DNA of 64,000 nucleotides from Meloidogyne chitwoodi (Eukaryota; Nematoda; Chromadorea; Rhabditida; Meloidogynidae): NCBI GenBank assembly GCA_015183035.1, contig JACZZP010000001.1:1922001-1986000 (forward strand), read 5' to 3'. Below, in pieces: positions 10,823-22,436 of this stretch. Under the pieces are notes generated by a model that saw only the letters and a program-made list of their open reading frames with translations, ran no database searches and was not told the origin of the DNA. How positions within the stretch are numbered: the first letter of the stretch is position 1; each line of letters starts with the position of its first letter. Both the position numbers and the translations under genes were made by a program.

Positions 10823-11362
10823 TTTTCTCTTTGATTTTTGTAAATGTTTAATTAAAAAATATCTTTTGAGTGCCCATTTTATAGGCAAAATATCTGTCTG
10901 GTTTTTAAAAATTATTTCAAAAATAATTTCATAATTAGCTTTTTTCTTTCTTCATTCATCATCTCTAAAGTACTTTTTTTACCTTTTTCGAGAATTCGAG
11001 AAATATTTTTAAAATAAAATAAGGTATTTTTAAAAAATTAGTTATTCCGGATATATTGAAAAAAGTTAAAAAAATTAATTAATTAATTAATTAAAAATAA
11101 TAATCAAAATTACCATACTAAATAACCTGAAATTTCATATCAACTTACTAAAAAGTTAGAGAACAAATATATAAAAAGATCCAATTTTATTTATTTACCT
11201 TTTTATTTTTTAAGTTTTTTCTATTTATTTTTTATTTAAAAATTAATAAATTAAAAACAAATTTTATTAAAAAACGAGACTTGTAAAAAACAATATTATT
11301 CTCGATTAAATTATTTAAAGGAATATCATGTGAATTTATTAGGAAATAATAAATTAATATTT
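9968..11362 (-). repeat. Left arm of a 1.4-kb inverted duplication
   Basis: Reverse complement of 19780-21174 with almost no differences by eye. The arm covers about 540 bp of upstream DNA, including the TATA box, plus about the first 285 codons of the lysine-rich gene. The outer edge lies near 11345-11370, where the sequences stop matching after TTATTTCCTAATAAATTCAC. The inner, coding edge lies just after GATAAAGCAAAGGGTAAA. Edges are accurate to about 20 bp. Confidence 0.85.
10877..10883 (-). promoter_or_regulatory. TATA box of lysine-rich gene copy A
   Basis: TATAAAA read on the minus strand, 55 bp upstream of the chosen ATG at 10822, in CCTATAAAATGGGC. The same box at the same distance is present before copy B. 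Confidence 0.5.
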
Positions 11363-11451
11363 ATGGTAAAAAATTTAAATAAATATATTTTTAAAAATCA
11401 ACTTTTCAAATATTTCTATTCTTCTCATTTAAAAAAGATAAAATAACAAAA

Positions 11452-14400
11452 CTATGTTGAGCCATTTGATGAAGAACAACAAATTATTTCAACAGATTGT
11501 GTACTAAAATAATAAATTATTATTATTTTTATGTTTTACCTATTTAATTGAAGACCAGGCACAAGTAAAGGAGGTGTATTATTATCTCCATCATTTATTG
11601 ATTTATTTAAAGATTGTCTTTTTCCTAATATTTTTGTAACTTTTTTGGAAAAATATGAATGTTTAATTGCTACAGCTAAAATATGTTCACATAATGGACC
11701 TAAAAAGAGTAATAATGATAAAAATTAAAAAATAAAATACCCCCAAGGCATTGACAATATAAATAACTATTTGTTGTATTATCTACTGCCTGTACAAAAT
11801 TAGCTATTCTTTTTGTTACATCAGTGACTACAAAAGTAAAAATTTCGTTTAAATTTTTAGTTTGGGAAGAATTGTCATCTGATTGTATTTTTTTAATTTC
11901 ATCGATTTCCAAAACAGAAAGTGGATTTGCACGGGAAATTAATTCTCTTCTTTGTTTTCGATCTATTCCTTAAAAAATTAAATTATTAATTTATAATTAT
12001 ATAATATATTTTTACCCCAAAATAATGATGGATCAAGAGAATCAGTAATATTTAAAAGTGAAGAAAATCCAAACGGTAAAAGTAATTCTCTCTTTTCTAA
12101 AATAAAAAAAGTTTTTAATTTAAAAATATATTTTATATTTTACCTTTTGCTGAAAGCTTTTCCCATTGTTCCTGCCCTATCCAATGATTTGGGTCAGCCA
12201 AAATAATTTCTGAAGAATTTTCATGGTCCAAAAAAGTTTTTAAAGCTTTTCTAAGATACTCTGTAAAAATATAATTTTTATAAATATTTATTTAAATAAA
12301 TACCTGTACAAATTAATTCTAAAGCCTCTGTAGCTGTTTCCATCACAAATTGTCCATTTGATTCTCCCTGAAGAGCAGCAGTAAGATTATTGCATAATGC
12401 CTCACGTAAAGGTTCCAAAGAGTTATCTAATTCCAAATTGTGTTCAAAATCGAATCCAGCTTTTATTCGAGATGCAAGAGAACAATGCTCAAATATCCAA
12501 CCACTCTTTTCTCGAAACCTAAAAAGTTTTATTTTATAAATTATTATATTCTTACCAAGATCGAAAAGTATAAGGCCAAGAACGTTCACAAGAACGTAAA
12601 CGACTAATAAACTGTTCAAAAGATAAAGTTTGTAAAATTCCATTTTTGTTGTCAAAAAGTTGAGATTCAATATGAATAAAAATGTTTTCAATTTCTTCAT
12701 TCCATTCTTTATCTTTTTCTTCATTTCTTCCATAATTGTTATTTCCAAAATATAAATCTAAAAATTTTTGTCTAAGCCACTTTTTGCATTGTTGAAGAGA
12801 TATTAATTTAATACAAGGAAAAGAAAATAAAGTAGATGAATTAAGTAAATCTAATTGATCAACAATACTAAATTGATCATTTTCAAAATTAATTGTTGTG
12901 AAAACAAATACAGAACTTAAAAAATAAATAATAATTAAATTAAAAAATAATTGTTATACCGACAAATATTTCCATTAAATGATAAATCTTCTTCTAAACG
13001 TTTTGTTAATTCTAAAATAATATTTCTACGACTGTCATCTTCAGTTATATTTTTCATATTAATATAAATAGCTATAGGATGAAAAACTGGCTGTTTTGTT
13101 TTTTTATTAATGAAAGATGGATTGCGAAACCAAATTGGAGTTATCATTATAGAAACATCCTTTTCAATAAGAAAACTTTTGTCAATCTGTTTTTGAAAAA
13201 ATTATATTATATTTTATAAAAAATATCTAAATAATCAAGATATTAATTAAAAAAAGATATTTATATTTTCAACACTCTAAAATAATATTTTTGTTCACTC
13301 CTAGATTATTTAGATATATATTTTAACATTTATTTTAAAAAATTAATTATTAGCTTACTAACAATTAAACAGCCACCAAAAATATTATTTTGTTTAATCT
13401 CTATTTGAACTGTATTTAATATTTTCTCTTCTTTCTCTTCCTCATTTCCATCGTAGGAAGTATTCAAAAATTTTTCATCAATAGAATCAAATTGTTCATT
13501 TAATTGTTTTGCATTACAAAGACAATTTTTTCGAAAATTTTCAAGAAGAGCATCAGAAGTAAATAAATAATTAGAATAATTGGAAGAATTATTGGATGAG
13601 AGATTTCTTTCAATACTTGGAATTGGCTCTACTCCACCACAATCAGCAATGACTGATACACTTTGTAGAGAAGATGGACTACTAAAAAACAAAAAATATT
13701 AATTAAAAAAATTTTTTTATTTTTACATTGAACGATCTCCTGCTAATAAAGAAGATGGACTATTAAAATCATTAATTTTTTCTTCCAAAAATAATCTATT
13801 ATTTACTTCTTTATTTAAAATTGAAGGCATTTGATGATTTTCTAAGCTAATTGGTTGAAAAGTAATTTTTCTCCTTTTTCTTGCTAAAATATTCTGATCA
13901 TCATTGGAAGATGTTAAAAAATTATTAGAATCATTCATAAAATCATCAGTGTTGTTAAATAATAAACTTTCATTTCTTTGAATTTTTTGTTGATTTTTAA
14001 CTTGCTATAAAACAAAAATTATATTTTTTAATAAATAAAAAATAAATAAATATTAACCTCAGAACATGATTGAAGAATATCTTCTAAACAAGTAGTTGAA
14101 GTAGATGATATTTGTGTTAAGTCATTCTGAATATTATCTAAATTATAATTTCCGTTCTGATCAGACTTAAAATCTGTTGACCAATCTGTTAAATCTTCCA
14201 ATTTAAGTGGAGCACTTGATTCAAGAAAATGACGTTGAAAAGAATTCTAAAATAAATTTTAAAAAATAATTAAAATTAAAAATTTACATTAGAATTATTC
14301 TGAGATTTTATAGGTGGAAGTTGTTGATGTGGAATAAATGTATTTGCAGCAAAACTACAATTTCCTACATTAATAGACTTTGAATTATTTGAAGTTGAAA

Positions 14401-14484
14401 CAATTTTTGGAGATGGATAATTCCGAAGTGTTCGATAAATTCTTTCAGCTTTATTAAACTCATAAGCAAAAATAACAAAAGTTC
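11452..14484 (-). CDS. Uncharacterised large, probably nuclear protein (5' end uncertain)
   Basis: A multi-exon gene with stop TAG at 11452-11454; the most upstream exon I can support starts at 14484 with GTFVIFAYEFNKAERIYRTL, preceded by a good 3' splice site (TTATTTTTTAG). No in-frame ATG is seen upstream, so a first exon is missing from my model. The N-terminal half is Ser/Asn-rich and disordered, with an NLS-like stretch ARKRRKITFQP. The C-terminal half is folded and helical: VSIMITPIWFRNPSF, ISLQQCKKWLRQKFLDLYFG, TLSFEQFISRLRSCERSWPY, FREKSGWIFEHCSLASRIKA, ATEALELICTEYLRKALKTF, LLLPFGFSSLLNITDSLDPS, and GPLCEHILAVAIKHSYFS near the end. I do not recognise the family. It fills the space between the arms of the inverted duplication. 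Confidence 0.6.
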
Positions 14485-14684
14485 CTAAAAAATAATTAAT
14501 TGAGAGAATCTTTAAAAAATAGATAGGTAACAACTTTTTTTAATATAAAACTTTGGTTAGCTTAAAGTATATTATTGCATATGTAACAAATTATGAGGGC
14601 AGATAAATAAGAAATTTTAAAGAATTTACTTATTAAAAATAAAGTCAATTATATATAATTAATTAATAAATGTTTTATTATAAT

Positions 14685-15331
14685 TTAAAAATGACCAGGA
14701 AGACATGAATCTCGGTTTCCATCACAAGCATAAAAAATCTTTTTAACAAGATCAAAAACTGGGTGTTTGCAGTAATAACAGGCTATAAATTAAAAAAATT
14801 TTTTTTAAGATAAATATTTAAAATTTTTATAATAAAATTCACCAAAAAGACATTCAGGTTTGTATAAAACACTTGTTGCATCTGATATAATATAACGGTT
14901 AAAAATAAGAGTATTTCTCTCATCATCATGTTGAACAGAACTAAAACGTGTTGATGATTTACATTTTTTAGCTAAAAAATAAATAAATTTAATTATAAAA
15001 ATATTTTTAAATAATTATTTATTTTTTAAATTTACAATTCCATGGTGTTAAATCATCAATTGTTAAGTCCTTAATACTATGAGCTACAGCCCCATCCATA
15101 ATATAAACGAAAGCTTCACGCCCATTTGAATCAAGAGGACGATTAGGTCTTGTACGAAGAACACGACTTGTATCCACACTTAAAAATCAAAAAATAATTA
15201 AAAAGAAAATAAAATGAGAAATTAAAAATAAAATACATATGTATTAGGTATTACCAATTTCCAATATTAAAAACTAATTTAGCTGCTGTCTGTGAAGAAG
15301 ACATAAATTCTCGGCAATAATAATTTTCCAT
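14685..15331 (-). CDS. Small cysteine-containing protein, unknown function
   Basis: Four exons give about 135 residues. Start ATG at 15331 (MENYYCREFMSSSQTAAKLV), stop TAA at 14685-14687. Reading through introns with good GT...AG ends gives TSRVLRTRPNRPLDSNGREA, FVYIMDGAVAHSIKDLTIDD, KKCKSSTRFSSVQHDDERNT, ACYYCKHPVFDLVKKIFYAC and the end CDGNRDSCLPGHF. The paired cysteines in YYCKHP and CDGNRDSC could form a small zinc or disulfide site, but there is no signal peptide. The start lies only 45 bp from the end of the 691-bp transposon at 15376-16066, so an upstream exon or the promoter may have been displaced. No family recognised. Confidence 0.6.
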
Positions 15332-15375
15332 TATTTTTTAATTTTTAAATAAAAATAATTATTTAATTAAAATAT

Positions 15376-16066
15376 GGCTCTACTTCACTTTATGAGTCCC
15401 ATCGAACATTAAGAGTCCAATCGAACATTATGAGTCCAATGAAAGTTTATGAGTCCTATCAAAATTTATGAGTCCAATCTAAACTTTATGAGTCCAAACA
15501 AAATTTATGAGTCCAATGAAATTATTTAACTATGATTTTTTGTCAGGTACTTTATTTTTTGAAAAATTTATTTTCGGCGAAATCAAATACAAACTATTCT
15601 ATTCGTCTCGTCGAACTAAGTAGAATTATACTGGATTCGACTCGCAAAAATAACTATGAGCCAGGATATAGGTCCTTGAAAATTGAAAAATAATAGGGGG
15701 GAGTAAGTCCATTTTAGGTGATTATCGAGGCTGCTAAAGAAGTTTTATTAACTAAGTTTTAATTAGTATAACTTTGTTCTAATTTGTCCAACTTAGACTA
15801 TTTTGGTCTCATTCTACTATGCCCGAAGAGCTCTTTCGAATGGCATATAATTTGTTTAAAAGTGTTAATTATAAAATAGGTCCTCCGCACTTCTCCCTAA
15901 TTGACGAAAAATCATTAATTTTTATTGGACTCATAAACTTTTGTTTGGACTCATAAATTTTGATTGGACTCATAAAGTTTAGATTGGACTCATAAACTTT
16001 CATTGGACTCCTAATGTTCGATTGGACTCTTAATGTTCGATGGGACTCATAAAGTGAAGTAGAGCC
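15376..16066. mobile_element. 691-bp inverted-repeat transposon (element C) with seven ~20-bp tandem units per arm
   Basis: Perfect 8-bp target duplication TAAAATAT at 15368-15375 and 16067-16074. The ends GGCTCTACTTCACTTTATGA and its reverse complement match. Each arm (about 15376-15520 and 15922-16066) consists of seven direct copies of a unit close to TTTATGAGTCCAATCAAAAT; the two arms are mirror images, unit by unit. The 400-bp centre is unrelated to the arms and contains AGGTCCTTGAAAATTGAAAA then an ATAGGGGGG tract, and ATTTTGGTCTCATTC then GAAGAGCTCTTTCGAATG. Both blocks recur in the element at 30181-31456. A minus-strand ORF across the right arm is a by-product of the tandem repeat, not a gene. 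Confidence 0.9.
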
Positions 16067-18097
16067 TAAAATATTACTTTTTCCTTTTAAATCAAATTTA
16101 TCAAAATAGTTAATTAACAATTAAATTATTTATTTACTCTCTAACTTAAAATGAATGAAATTTAAATATGTCGAAAAAAATTAAGGAATAATTTCAAGGA
16201 AAATCTATTTATGAATAGAAAAATTTATTTGCTAAATATATTTGTAAAGTCTAGATAAAAAAAAAGAAAAATGTATGAATGTGAATGTAGAGGAGAACAG
16301 TAGTAGAAAAATAAAAGTCGGGCTGTTTGGTCGGTCGGACAAATAAATATACTTCGTTTTCTCTTATATTTCTTTTGCGGGCTGTAAAATCGATATTGTT
16401 CGGGGACGTTGACGACCGCATGCGGGCGGTCGATCCTTCTTCACTCAACAACCAGTCCGTCCATTTCGACATTTCCACTCCAACAAAGCAGCAGCATTAG
16501 TAAAATTTGGGTTGAGATTAGGAGAGACAGAAAAGTATACTAAAATGAGAAAAATGGGTGAGGATGATGGGTAAAGAATGTTTGGTCTGTCGACGACGAA
16601 TCTCCGACCTTAACCGGCTTTTTATTATATATATTTATGTATTAATTGTTGTTAACAATTTAAATCTTTTTAATAAAAACATTTTTATTATAAAATTAAT
16701 TTTATTTATTTTTATTTAAAATATAAATAAAATAATTACATATATAAATATAAAAAATTTTTAAAATTAAATTGTAAATATAAATATTGTTGCAGTTATT
16801 TTAATAATGGCACTTATAAATAAATAAATATGTAGGTGAATCCAACTTTTTACTAAATCTTTTATTTTCTTTATATTTAGTCTTGGTATGCCTTCAACGT
16901 TAAAAATAAACAACAAAAATGCTCAGATTTGCAAGAGAAGATCTTTTCTAAATTCTGTTCCTGAACTTTAAGAGAATATTCTTTATTAGCCACCATACTA
17001 AATTACTAAAAAATTATAAAATTAAATTTGGAAAAAAATATAATTTTTTAAGTACTTTTTTATAAAGCTAATTTTAATAAAAAAATATTTTAATAATAAA
17101 ATAAATTATTTTTTTATTCCTTTAATTTTCTAAAAAAATTTATTTATTAAAAAATAAAACAAAATCATTTTAATATTTGTCAAACAATAAATATTTGAAT
17201 TTAAAGAATTAAAATTATTTCTTTTAATTCAAAAAACCAGATTTTGATTTAAAAAAGAAATTAAAATATTTACGTCAATTAAATAATTGTAACAATATTT
17301 ACTTTAAAAAATCTCTCAAAAGAAAATATATTTATTTATTTATTTTAATTGAATGACCGATACACTCAAGAAAATGATATAAAAAATAATCGTAAATAAA
17401 AAAATAATATTTAGATAGGTTAAAAACAATTACATATAATTAAATATAAGAATGTTCAAACAAATGTTTTTAAAATATTATATAACCAGCTGTGGTCAAG
17501 AGAAAAAAATAATTTAAAAGAGGATATATTTTAGCGTAAGTAATCAATTAATATTTGGACAAAAAAAAGAACAAGGAAGTTAATGAAAATAAAATAAAAG
17601 AAACAAATAATAAAAATATTTTAGAATAAAAAATAATATAAAATACTAAACAAATAAATGTTTTTTTTAAGTATTTTGTAAATATATGTATATACGAGAA
17701 TTCTGGAAAAGAATTGTAAAAAAAGAGAGAAAACAAGAGTATAATGAGAAGTGGAAGTGAGTGAGGAGTGGACTATGAAATAACACAAAAGAAAAGGTAT
17801 TACTACCGGAAAATGATTAATTATTTTATTATTATTTTTAATATTGTCCAAATTAATAAATAAAAAATATTTTTTATAAATTTTCAAAATTATTTTAATT
17901 TGGGCATTTTTATTAATAAAAAATAAAGTCTAAATTAAAATAAAATAATTTTTAATGATCTAATTTTATATATTTTTTGTTAAAATAATTAAATAAAAAA
18001 TAGATTAGTTTAAGTTTTAGAACAATATTAGTCTTTAAGTTGAGACACACACGATATTATAATAATTTTTATTTTATTAATTTAGGGTTAATTGCCA
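16067..18097. other. Gene-free stretch with one GC-richer island
   Basis: Mostly AT-rich. The exception is about 16300-16640, with near-normal GC and a small palindrome GACCGCATGCGGGCGGTC (16420-16437). A minus-strand frame of 75 codons runs through it, but with no splice partner I cannot call it an exon. It could be a promoter, a non-coding first exon or an old insertion. 16650-18060 shows nothing supportable; 18000-18097 is the probable astacin promoter. Confidence 0.4.
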
Positions 18098-19498
18098 ATG
18101 CAAAATTATATTTTTAATTTTAAAAATTATTTTATTTTTATTAATTTTTTAAATATTTTTTCAATGTTAATTTATGTAAATTGTCGGCCTTTATTACCAA
18201 ATCATCTTGTTAATGAAGATTTTATTAATACAGCTTTTGTTAGAAAAATTAGATATGCAAAATTATTTTTCAATGATCAACGATTTCATAAAGTGAGCAA
18301 GTATGTTTTTTGTAAAAAAAAAAGAATAAATAAATTAATATAAAAAATAATAATAATAATAATTATTATTATTTTAATATTTTTAGAGACAAAGACGTGG
18401 TTCTGTTAGTGCATTAGAATCAGATAAATGGCCAAACGGGAGAATTCCTTATATTCTTTCAACTACCTATAGTAAAAAAATAAAAAAAAATTTAAAAAAA
18501 AATTAATTTTTTTATTTAATAAAACTTAGCACCAAAACAAAGAGCAATTCTTGCATTGGCAATATCTGCATATAATACAAAAACATGTATTCGGTTATTT
18601 TATTATTATTTTTTCAAAAATATTTTTTTATAATTTATTTTTGAAGATTTGTACCAAAAACATCTTCAGATATAGATTATATTGAAATTGCAAAAATTGA
18701 TGGGTAAAACATATTTTAATTAAATTAAAAAAATATTTATTATTTTAGATGTTTTGCAGATTTTTCAAGGGTTGGAGGTCGTCAACAAGTTTCTTTAGTG
18801 GATGAATGTATTGAATATCCAACTATTATTCATGAATTTATGCATGTTATAGGCTTGTAAGTTTTAAATAAAAATTAATTTTTAATTAAATGTAAAAAAT
18901 ATTAATATTCGAATTAAAGGAATAAAAAACTAAATTAAATCTATTAAATTATTTTAAAAGTATACATGAACATCAACGTGAAGATAGAGATGGTTTTGTA
19001 CGCATTTTATTGGATAATGTAATTGATGGTAAAAATTAAATATTTTACAAAAAAATAAAATTATTCTTTTTTTTTTTAGGAGCAAATGCAGATTTTGAAA
19101 AATTAAGTTCAATGGGATTAAGTAATTATGGAGAACGTTATGATTATTTTTCTATAATGCATTGTAAATTTAAAAATAATTTTAAATTAATTATTTAAAG
19201 ATGAAAGTACAGAAGGAAGTAAAAATGGTCGTCCAACAATTATAGCAAATATACCCGAATATAATTCATTAATGGGAAAATCAATTGATTTTACTCAAGG
19301 CATAATAAATATTTTTAATAAATTTAAATTTTAATAGGTGATTTAAATCGTATAAATAGAGCTTATAAATGTTATCGTTATCTTAAAATAAATAATGAAG
19401 CTACAATTCAACAACAACAACAGGTAGAAGAACAAGCAGCAATGTTCAGGAGTTTTTGGAATAAACAACAGAAATATCATCCAAATATTTCAGGCTAA
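18098..19498 (+). CDS. Astacin-family zinc metalloprotease (M12A), secreted, single-domain
   Basis: Nine or so small exons; I start at the ATG at 18098 ([20 protein letters not shown]). A hydrophobic signal/anchor stretch is followed by a short prodomain and a basic cleavage site KRQRRGS. The catalytic domain begins [16 protein letters not shown]. The zinc site [19 protein letters not shown] is assembled across an intron and fits HExxHxxGFxHExxRxDRD. The Met-turn is [11 protein letters not shown], with the Tyr ligand. Cysteines TCIRF, GCFADF, DECIEY and KCYRYL provide the two usual astacin disulfides. The protein ends soon after the domain with a Gln-rich tail; no EGF, CUB or ShK domain is seen. 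Nematode astacins act in moulting, hatching, digestion or host tissue breakdown; which applies here is unknown. Confidence 0.9.
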
Positions 19499-19779
19499 AA
19501 AAATAAAAATAAAAGAAATAAAATATGTAATAAATAATTTTAATTAATTTTAAATATTTTATAAATAAAATTATATAATTTGAATCAGTTTTTTAATTTT
19601 TTTGTTTAAAACTAATTATTATAAAAAAACATTTATAACCATTCATTTTTTAATAAAAACAATTTTTATTATATTATTTTAAATAAATTTGTCTGATTTC
19701 GGCTTAGCTTTTAAAATATTATTTATTAAAAAGTGGCGATTTGAAAAACAAAAGTGCATTATTAATAAAAATATTAATT

Positions 19780-21174
19780 AATTAATTTATTATTTCCTAA
19801 TAAATTCACATGATATTCTTTTAAATAATTTAATCGAGAATAATATTGTTTTTTACAAGTCTCGTTTTTTAATAAAATTTGTTTTTAATTTATTAATTTT
19901 TAAATAAAAAATAAATAGAAAAAACTTAAAAAATAAAAAGGTAAATAAATAAAATTGGATCTTTTTATATATTTGTTCTCTAACTTTTTAGTAAGTTGAT
20001 ATGAAATTTCAGGTTATTTAGTATGGTAATTTTGATTATTATTTTTAATTAATTAATTAATTAATTTTTTTAACTTTTTTCAATATATCCGGAATAACTA
20101 ATTTTTTAAAAATACCTTATTTTATTTTAAAAATATTTCTCGAATTCTCGAAAAAGGTAAAAAAAGTACTTTAGAGATGATGAATGAAGAAAGAAAAAAG
20201 CTAATTATGAAATTATTTTTGAAATAATTTTTAAAAACCAGACAGATATTTTGCCTATAAAATGGGCACTCAAAAGATATTTTTTAATTAAACATTTACA
20301 AAAATCAAAGAGAAAAATGAAATCAAAGGCATCATTTCTTCTCCTTTCAATTACTCTTTTTGCTGCTTTTGTGGTAAATAATTCTCGAATTATTACTAAT
20401 AATAATAATGAATCTGAATTAATGAATGAAAATTTAAATAATTTGGAATTAAAATCCAACAATAATTTTAATGAAAATATTAAAGGAATTAATAATTTAA
20501 ATGAAGAAGAAGAAGATAATGATGATTTATATGATTCAGAAGAAGAAGATTATGATGATGATGAAGATGATGATGAAATGGATGATGATGATTATAATGA
20601 AGAAAATGATATTATTAATAATTATAAAAAAGATAATAATAATTATAATCTTGATTCTAGAATTAATAATTTGGATGATGATTTTGAATTATTTGAAACA
20701 AATGATCCTCATCATAGTATGAACATTGCTGATTATGAAAAAATGTCTGAAACAAATAATGTAATGCCACCTCCGATAATGCAAATGAATAATAATGAGG
20801 TAAATGATCAACCAATTAATGAAGTTAATTCAAATGTTCAATCTATGCCAATAATTTTACAACAAATTGTGCCACAAGAATCAGAGGTTATACAACCAAA
20901 GGAGAATACACCACAGGTTGCACTGAAAACTTTGTCAAATTCTGCAATAAAAGTACCACAACCATCAAAGGTTAAATCAGCTATTCCTCCAAAACAAAAA
21001 ACGGAAAAAGTAAAAAAACCAGAAAATAAAAAAGCCCAGCCAAAACCAAAAAAAGGTGGAGCCTCAAAAGTAGCCAAGAAAGGTAATAAAATTTCGAAAA
21101 ATACAAAGGTCAAGTTACCAAAGGTTAAAGCATCACCACCAAAGGCTAAAGCATCAAAAGATAAAGCAAAGGGT
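19780..21174 (+). repeat. Right arm of the 1.4-kb inverted duplication
   Basis: Mirror image of 9968-11362. The match begins near TTATTTCCTAATAAATTCAC and ends just after GATAAAGCAAAGGGTAAA in the coding tail. Beyond that the two genes have different tails and unrelated 3' flanks. Confidence 0.85.
20256..20262 (+). promoter_or_regulatory. TATA box of lysine-rich gene copy B
   Basis: TATAAAA in CCTATAAAATGGGC, 55 bp upstream of the ATG at 20317 and identical in context to copy A. Confidence 0.5.
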
Positions 21175-21273
21175 AAAGCTCCAAAAACAACTAAAGAAGG
21201 ACCAAAGAAAGCTGTTAAACAAGTTAAAAAAACTAAAGGCAAAAATGACAAGCCAAAAGCAAAAAAACATTAA
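20317..21273 (+). CDS. Secreted acidic/lysine-rich repeat protein, copy B
   Basis: Single exon, 318 residues, ATG at 20317. It has the same signal peptide, acidic block and linker as the gene at 9797-10822. By eye the two proteins are the same up to KASKDKAKGK except for one Lys/Asn change (ISKKTKVK versus ISKNTKVK). The tail then differs: copy B reads APKTTKEGPKKAVKQVKKTK and ends NDKPKAKKH, while copy A has extra KGKAPKGKPT repeats. Sharp sharing followed by abrupt tail divergence suggests gene conversion or a recent duplication with repeat-tract change. Role unknown; probable secreted polyanion-binding protein. Confidence 0.8.
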   Translation: MKSKASFLLLSITLFAAFVVNNSRIITNNNNESELMNENLNNLELKSNNNFNENIKGINNLNEEEEDNDDLYDSEEEDYDDDEDDDEMDDDDYNEENDIINNYKKDNNNYNLDSRINNLDDDFELFETNDPHHSMNIADYEKMSETNNVMPPPIMQMNNNEVNDQPINEVNSNVQSMPIILQQIVPQESEVIQPKENTPQVALKTLSNSAIKVPQPSKVKSAIPPKQKTEKVKKPENKKAQPKPKKGGASKVAKKGNKISKNTKVKLPKVKASPPKAKASKDKAKGKAPKTTKEGPKKAVKQVKKTKGKNDKPKAKKH

Positions 21274-22436
21274 AATATTAAAATTAAAGAAAAGATGAGA
21301 AAATGAAGAAATAAACTTTTTAAAAGAATTATTAGAATTTTTAATTTTTTAAAATTAAATAAATTTTAGCTTTTAAAATATATTCTATAAATTACAAATA
21401 TTTTATTTTTCTATTAATTATTAGTTTTTATTTTTATAATTATTAAATAAATAAATAAATATTAATTTTTTTAATTAAATAAAAGTTTATATATTTATTA
21501 TATAAATATATAGAAAAATGTTAATAATTAAATATTAAGATTTTAGAAGATTTCCAATAAAATAAAAAAATAATTTAGGTAATTTAATAAATTTTAAATA
21601 TTTATTTTAATTTCAAATTTTAACAAAAAATTTATTAAAAGAGTTATTTAGTTAAGAAAATATTTTTGCCATAATATAAGACTGAAGTATTAAATATGAA
21701 TATTTTATAATTTTAAAATATAAATGTTTAGAAAGACAAAGAATTTTTATAATTATTAATTTTTCTAATAATTCTTTATATATCTTTTGTATTTTTTTAA
21801 TTTTTCTGTAAATGTTTTTTAATATTTTACTTAACTATTATTTTCTTTTTAATTAATTCCTTGTTAAATATGCATGATTGAGTGAAAGTGTTGTGTCGGA
21901 TAATAATTTTCGACTTAATTTCTTTGATAGAATTTTATTATTAATAAATTCCTTGATAGATATATATTATTATTATTTTTTTACCATATTTAAATTTATT
22001 TTAATTTAAAAGTTTCTTTAATAATTGATTTTATCAAAAGCATTCATTGAGGTGGATTAAGGATATTGATTATATAAATCAATGGTAAAGTACTTTTCTT
22101 TCATTCATTCACTCTCTTTTCTTTTTCTTTAATAATTTTAATTAATTAATTCGTTTTTTAAAAATTTATTTAGTAAATTTAATAAATTATATTTTGTTTA
22201 TTTGTTATATTAATTGTTTATTAAATTATATTTTTTTATTCTACTAAGGATTAGAAAAAAATATGAAAATACTCAAGATTTTAAAAAATTAAATATATTT
22301 AAAAATATTTTTTACTTGATATTAAATATTATTAAAACTTTAATTAATATATTATTTAGAAATATCCCTTCTTTAAAATTATTTTAATATTTATAATGAG
22401 GATATTAAGCAATTAAAAATATTTTTTTAAATAAAA
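21274..22436. other. Intergenic AT-rich stretch
   Basis: Low-complexity AT-rich DNA between two secreted-protein genes. No ORF with coding character, no inverted repeat and no RNA gene seen. Confidence 0.5.

Noticed and set aside
15869..16120. ORF with repeated YESNLNFMSPIK-like units
   Set aside because: It is the translation of the tandem 20-bp units in the right arm of element C; the periodicity comes from the DNA repeat and there is no coding context.
16251..16478. 75-codon minus-strand frame in the GC-rich island
   Set aside because: Higher GC alone lengthens open frames; the C-terminal part is poly-Phe from AT tracts and no splice partner was found. Kept only as an unexplained island.
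17548..17887. Phe/Leu/Tyr-rich ORFs
   Set aside because: Low-complexity AT-rich DNA gives such hydrophobic frames by chance; no conserved motif.
9797..21273. Reading the 11.5-kb inverted arrangement as one giant transposon with 1.4-kb terminal repeats
   Set aside because: The arms consist of a gene and its promoter, the outer flanks differ with no target duplication, and the interior holds ordinary host-type genes. A gene duplication (or assembly effect) is simpler.
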